Shown here in pieces: positions 6,111-7,964 of a stretch of 7,964 bases of DNA. How positions within the stretch are numbered: position 1 is the stretch's first letter; the number at the start of each line of letters is the position of its first letter. A model generated the notes under the pieces. It was not told the origin of the DNA and ran no database searches. It saw only the letters and a program-made list of their open reading frames with translations. The position numbers and the translations under genes were made by a program. Origin of the DNA: Pseudomonadota bacterium (GTDB lineage: Bacteria; Bdellovibrionota; Bacteriovoracia; Bacteriovoracales; Bacteriovoracaceae); assembly GCA_023432655.1 (NCBI GenBank), contig JAEYUK010000042.1, positions 1 to 7,964 on the forward strand, written 5' to 3'.

Positions 6111-7300
6111 TTCTAAAGTTTCTGATCCTCTTTACCTGTTTTATTAAGATCGCTGGAGCAACTGACTTCAGCGATCTGGTTGAACGCTATGTGAAGATCA
6201 ATCAGGAAAAAATTAAGATTATCGATGCTAACCGCCACCGCTATAAAGGGGTGGAGATCATTGTGGCCGACAAGGCCGATAGTATGGCCAGCCGATTTGG
6301 CCACGCTATGCTGAGACTCATCGATGATGACGGAAGCTGGAGCAATGATGCTGTGATCAGTTTCACGGCCCTCTCTTACGAAGAAAACTATGATTTAAGA
6401 AGATCCCTTTTTGGAGGCTATGCCATTAGTCCCCAAGTCATGACTCTCCATGAATATTGGAGCATGTACACGAAAGATGAAGAAAGAGACTTAAGACGCT
6501 TTGTTGTAACTCTTCCCCCTGAACAAATTAACAAATTATTTGATACTCTCTTTAAATATATCCGAGAGCCGGAACTCCTTAAGGATTATACTTTTCTAAA
6601 GAATAACTGCATTGGCGTTATTACTAAAATCATGATCGAGTCCGGTGTGACCAAAAAGAAAAGTACTCTCAAAATTCCTACCAACATAGATAAGTGGCTT
6701 ATAAAGAATGAACTCGCTTTGTATCCTGAGTTCACTATGAAAAACCATCGTGCAACAGTCGTGAAGGCCCAAAACATTGATCTTAATGCTCTCTCACAAG
6801 AGGAACTGACAGAGATGTTCACTCCTCAGGAACTTCACTATCTGGTTCTCAATGACAGCTCACTTAATGAAAAGACGGTAGACTTTCTGGTGGCCTACCT
6901 TAAAGAAAAAAATGTGAGTTTAAACAAGACTTATAATTTTGACCCAATTCCACCAACTCTCTATGTCGATAATTCACAAGAACAAAAGCTTCTCTCAAAA
7001 GAGCTTCTTCTTAAAACAATTATCTACCGCCTGGAAAATAACGAGGATTACCTACAAAAACAATTAAGACATCTGAAGTTTTATGAAAAGACCCTTGTTC
7101 AGGTTGAAACTCACTCGCAAAGGCTTAGATCTTATCGTTTTGAAATAAAGAACGGTGAGTACCATCTCATTTTAAAGCTTGATGAAAGAGATTCTAGCTT
7201 GAGTAGATCTGAAACCATCAAACTTCCACTGGAAGCTGAAGGAAAGATTGCTGTGGTAAAAAGCAGACGAAGTGTGGATTTTAAATTGATCAGCCTCTAA
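6107..7300 (+). CDS. DUF4105 / Lnb N-terminal-like periplasmic domain protein
   Basis: The product is 397 residues. Residues 1-18 are a signal peptide (likely cut after AGA18). The region about 45-200 matches the DUF4105/Lnb N-terminal periplasmic domain pattern: ASRFGHAMLRL (61-71), RRSLFGGY (98-105), a DEERDLRRF segment (124-132) and FLKNNCIG (163-170). This fold is related to NlpC/P60-type papain-like enzymes, and His66 and Cys168 are the candidate catalytic pair. The C-terminal half (about 215-397) is soluble, partly helical and charged, and I do not recognise it. The family is named after Lnb, the Bacteroidetes lipoprotein N-acyltransferase, which also has a membrane region. That region is absent here, so acyltransferase activity should not be assumed; amidase, protease or acyl-transfer chemistry all remain open. 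It is coupled by ATGA to the exported 185-residue protein and faces a lipoprotein operon across a short divergent spacer. Domain assignment is good; reaction and substrate are unknown. Confidence 0.8.
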   Translation: MILKFLILFTCFIKIAGATDFSDLVERYVKINQEKIKIIDANRHRYKGVEIIVADKADSMASRFGHAMLRLIDDDGSWSNDAVISFTALSYEENYDLRRSLFGGYAISPQVMTLHEYWSMYTKDEERDLRRFVVTLPPEQINKLFDTLFKYIREPELLKDYTFLKNNCIGVITKIMIESGVTKKKSTLKIPTNIDKWLIKNELALYPEFTMKNHRATVVKAQNIDLNALSQEELTEMFTPQELHYLVLNDSSLNEKTVDFLVAYLKEKNVSLNKTYNFDPIPPTLYVDNSQEQKLLSKELLLKTIIYRLENNEDYLQKQLRHLKFYEKTLVQVETHSQRLRSYRFEIKNGEYHLILKLDERDSSLSRSETIKLPLEAEGKIAVVKSRRSVDFKLISL

Positions 7301-7305
7301 AGAGA

Positions 7306-7964
7306 CTATTCATTCTTATTTAGGAACTTCACCATCCGCGATTTAAAAAGCCTCTCGTTCCATTTAAGACCCAAGCGGCGCAGGACTTTACGATCCGCAC
7401 TCATGTAGTGCTGATCCACATCTCTAAGCGTCTCAAGTATTCCTTCTCGGGAAAAGGCCGGAAGGAAATGGACCCCATTGGTAAGGTACTCGCGGTTAAC
7501 GGCCACATCTCGTACAACAACAGGACGGCCAGTGGCAAGACCTCCAAAGGCTTTCGATGGGAAGAAAGACTTGGAGAAATCCCAGATCGCCTTGGCCTGA
7601 TGGGAATACAAGGCACTCGTGGCCTCACAGTGATCGCCACCAAAATCCACTTTAGGGAATTCTTTTTTTATCACATCTAGATGAGCTTCAGGTCCCAGAA
7701 CTCTTACCGTCTCCCCTTTTTCAGTCAAGGTCTTTAGAAGTAAGCGGATTTCTTCGAGCTTTAAATCATGAGTATAAAGAAGATGGTGAGTGAATAAGAA
7801 ATTATGATCTTCATCTTTTACGAAAGGATATTCCTCCGTCCGGTAAGTAGGAGCTATCACTTCGGCATTAGGAAGATGCAGAGAATTCTTAAGGGCCTCT
7901 GAACTGACGGCAATCTTTGGGTATTTAGTGAGGGCCTTCTCACGCCAGTCATTCACATAAGGGA
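7306..7964 (-). CDS. Probable GT-B glycosyltransferase, C-terminal part (5' end cut by window edge)
   Basis: The frame is open from the right edge to TAG at 7308-7306, giving 218 complete codons. A GTG at 7956 could serve as a start, but the frame stays open to the edge (PYVNDW...). The visible part begins with what looks like the linker and donor-binding half of a two-domain enzyme, so the N-terminal half most likely lies outside the window. Supporting patterns (numbered from the GTG) are a KIAVSSEALK segment (14-23), as at the GT-B domain junction, and a SKAFGGLATGRPVVVRD region (134-150). The latter corresponds to the nucleotide-sugar-binding loop of GT4/CgeB-like enzymes. The Glu usual before the A-x-G-x-PVV turn is Gly here, which weakens the call. 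The enzyme would act in the cytoplasm or at the inner-membrane face on an envelope glycan; donor and acceptor are unknown. It converges on the DUF4105 gene with only 5 bases between stops. Confidence 0.6.
   Translation of the reverse strand, partial: PYVNDWREKALTKYPKIAVSSEALKNSLHLPNAEVIAPTYRTEEYPFVKDEDHNFLFTHHLLYTHDLKLEEIRLLLKTLTEKGETVRVLGPEAHLDVIKKEFPKVDFGGDHCEATSALYSHQAKAIWDFSKSFFPSKAFGGLATGRPVVVRDVAVNREYLTNGVHFLPAFSREGILETLRDVDQHYMSADRKVLRRLGLKWNERLFKSRMVKFLNKNE

Noticed and set aside
7295..7304. CTCTAAAGAG as an intrinsic terminator
   Set aside because: The stem is only 4 bp with a 2-base loop and no T-run follows.
7408..7680. 90-codon plus-strand ORF
   Set aside because: It is antisense shadow of the glycosyltransferase frame; it has no recognisable domain and the opposite frame carries the GT-B-like motif.
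7954..7956. GTG 7956 as the true start of the glycosyltransferase
   Set aside because: The frame stays open to the window edge and the product would lack the whole N-terminal half of a GT-B enzyme, so truncation by the edge is more likely.

Overview
The window reads as ordinary chromosomal DNA of a moderately AT-rich Gram-negative bacterium. Signal peptides, a lipobox protein, an outer-membrane barrel-like protein with a C-terminal Phe, a GldA/GldF/GldG-type ABC module and a DUF4105/Lnb-domain protein together suggest Bdellovibrionota, perhaps the Bacteriovorax/Peredibacter side. That placement is inference from gene content; no rRNA or marker gene is present. No tRNA, rRNA, CRISPR, insertion sequence or prophage gene was recognised.

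Layout, left to right. (1) 2882 down to the left edge, minus strand: a tightly coupled three-gene ABC module of ATPase (GldA-like), ABC-2 permease (GldF-like) and GldG-family auxiliary protein, the last cut by the edge. Junctions are ATGA and TAATG overlaps. (2) 2954-3973, plus strand: a DHH/DHHA1 phosphoesterase of the NrnA type, divergent from the ABC module across 71 bp holding a symmetric TTATAA box. (3) 5445 down to 3938, minus strand: a surface or envelope operon. It starts with a short lipoprotein ORF, runs through an in-frame TAG into a 93-codon ORF, and is coupled by ATGA to a 351-residue exported protein with a beta-barrel-like C-terminal half. The barrel gene's last 11 codons plus stop lie inside the 3' end of the DHH gene on the opposite strand. 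(4) 5553-7300, plus strand: a coupled pair, an unrecognised exported 185-residue protein with a Gly/Ala-rich hydrophobic stretch, followed by a DUF4105 (Lnb N-terminal-like) periplasmic protein with candidate catalytic His66 and Cys168. (5) 7964 down to 7306, minus strand: the C-terminal part of a probable GT-B glycosyltransferase cut by the right edge.

The most notable points are the amber codon inside what looks like one lipoprotein gene, the two unknown envelope operons arranged head to head, and the tail-to-tail coding overlap at 3938-3973. Intergenic space is minimal: the only real gaps are the divergent spacers at 2883-2952 and 5446-5552. No stretch over 300 bp lacks a gene. No convincing intrinsic terminator was found.
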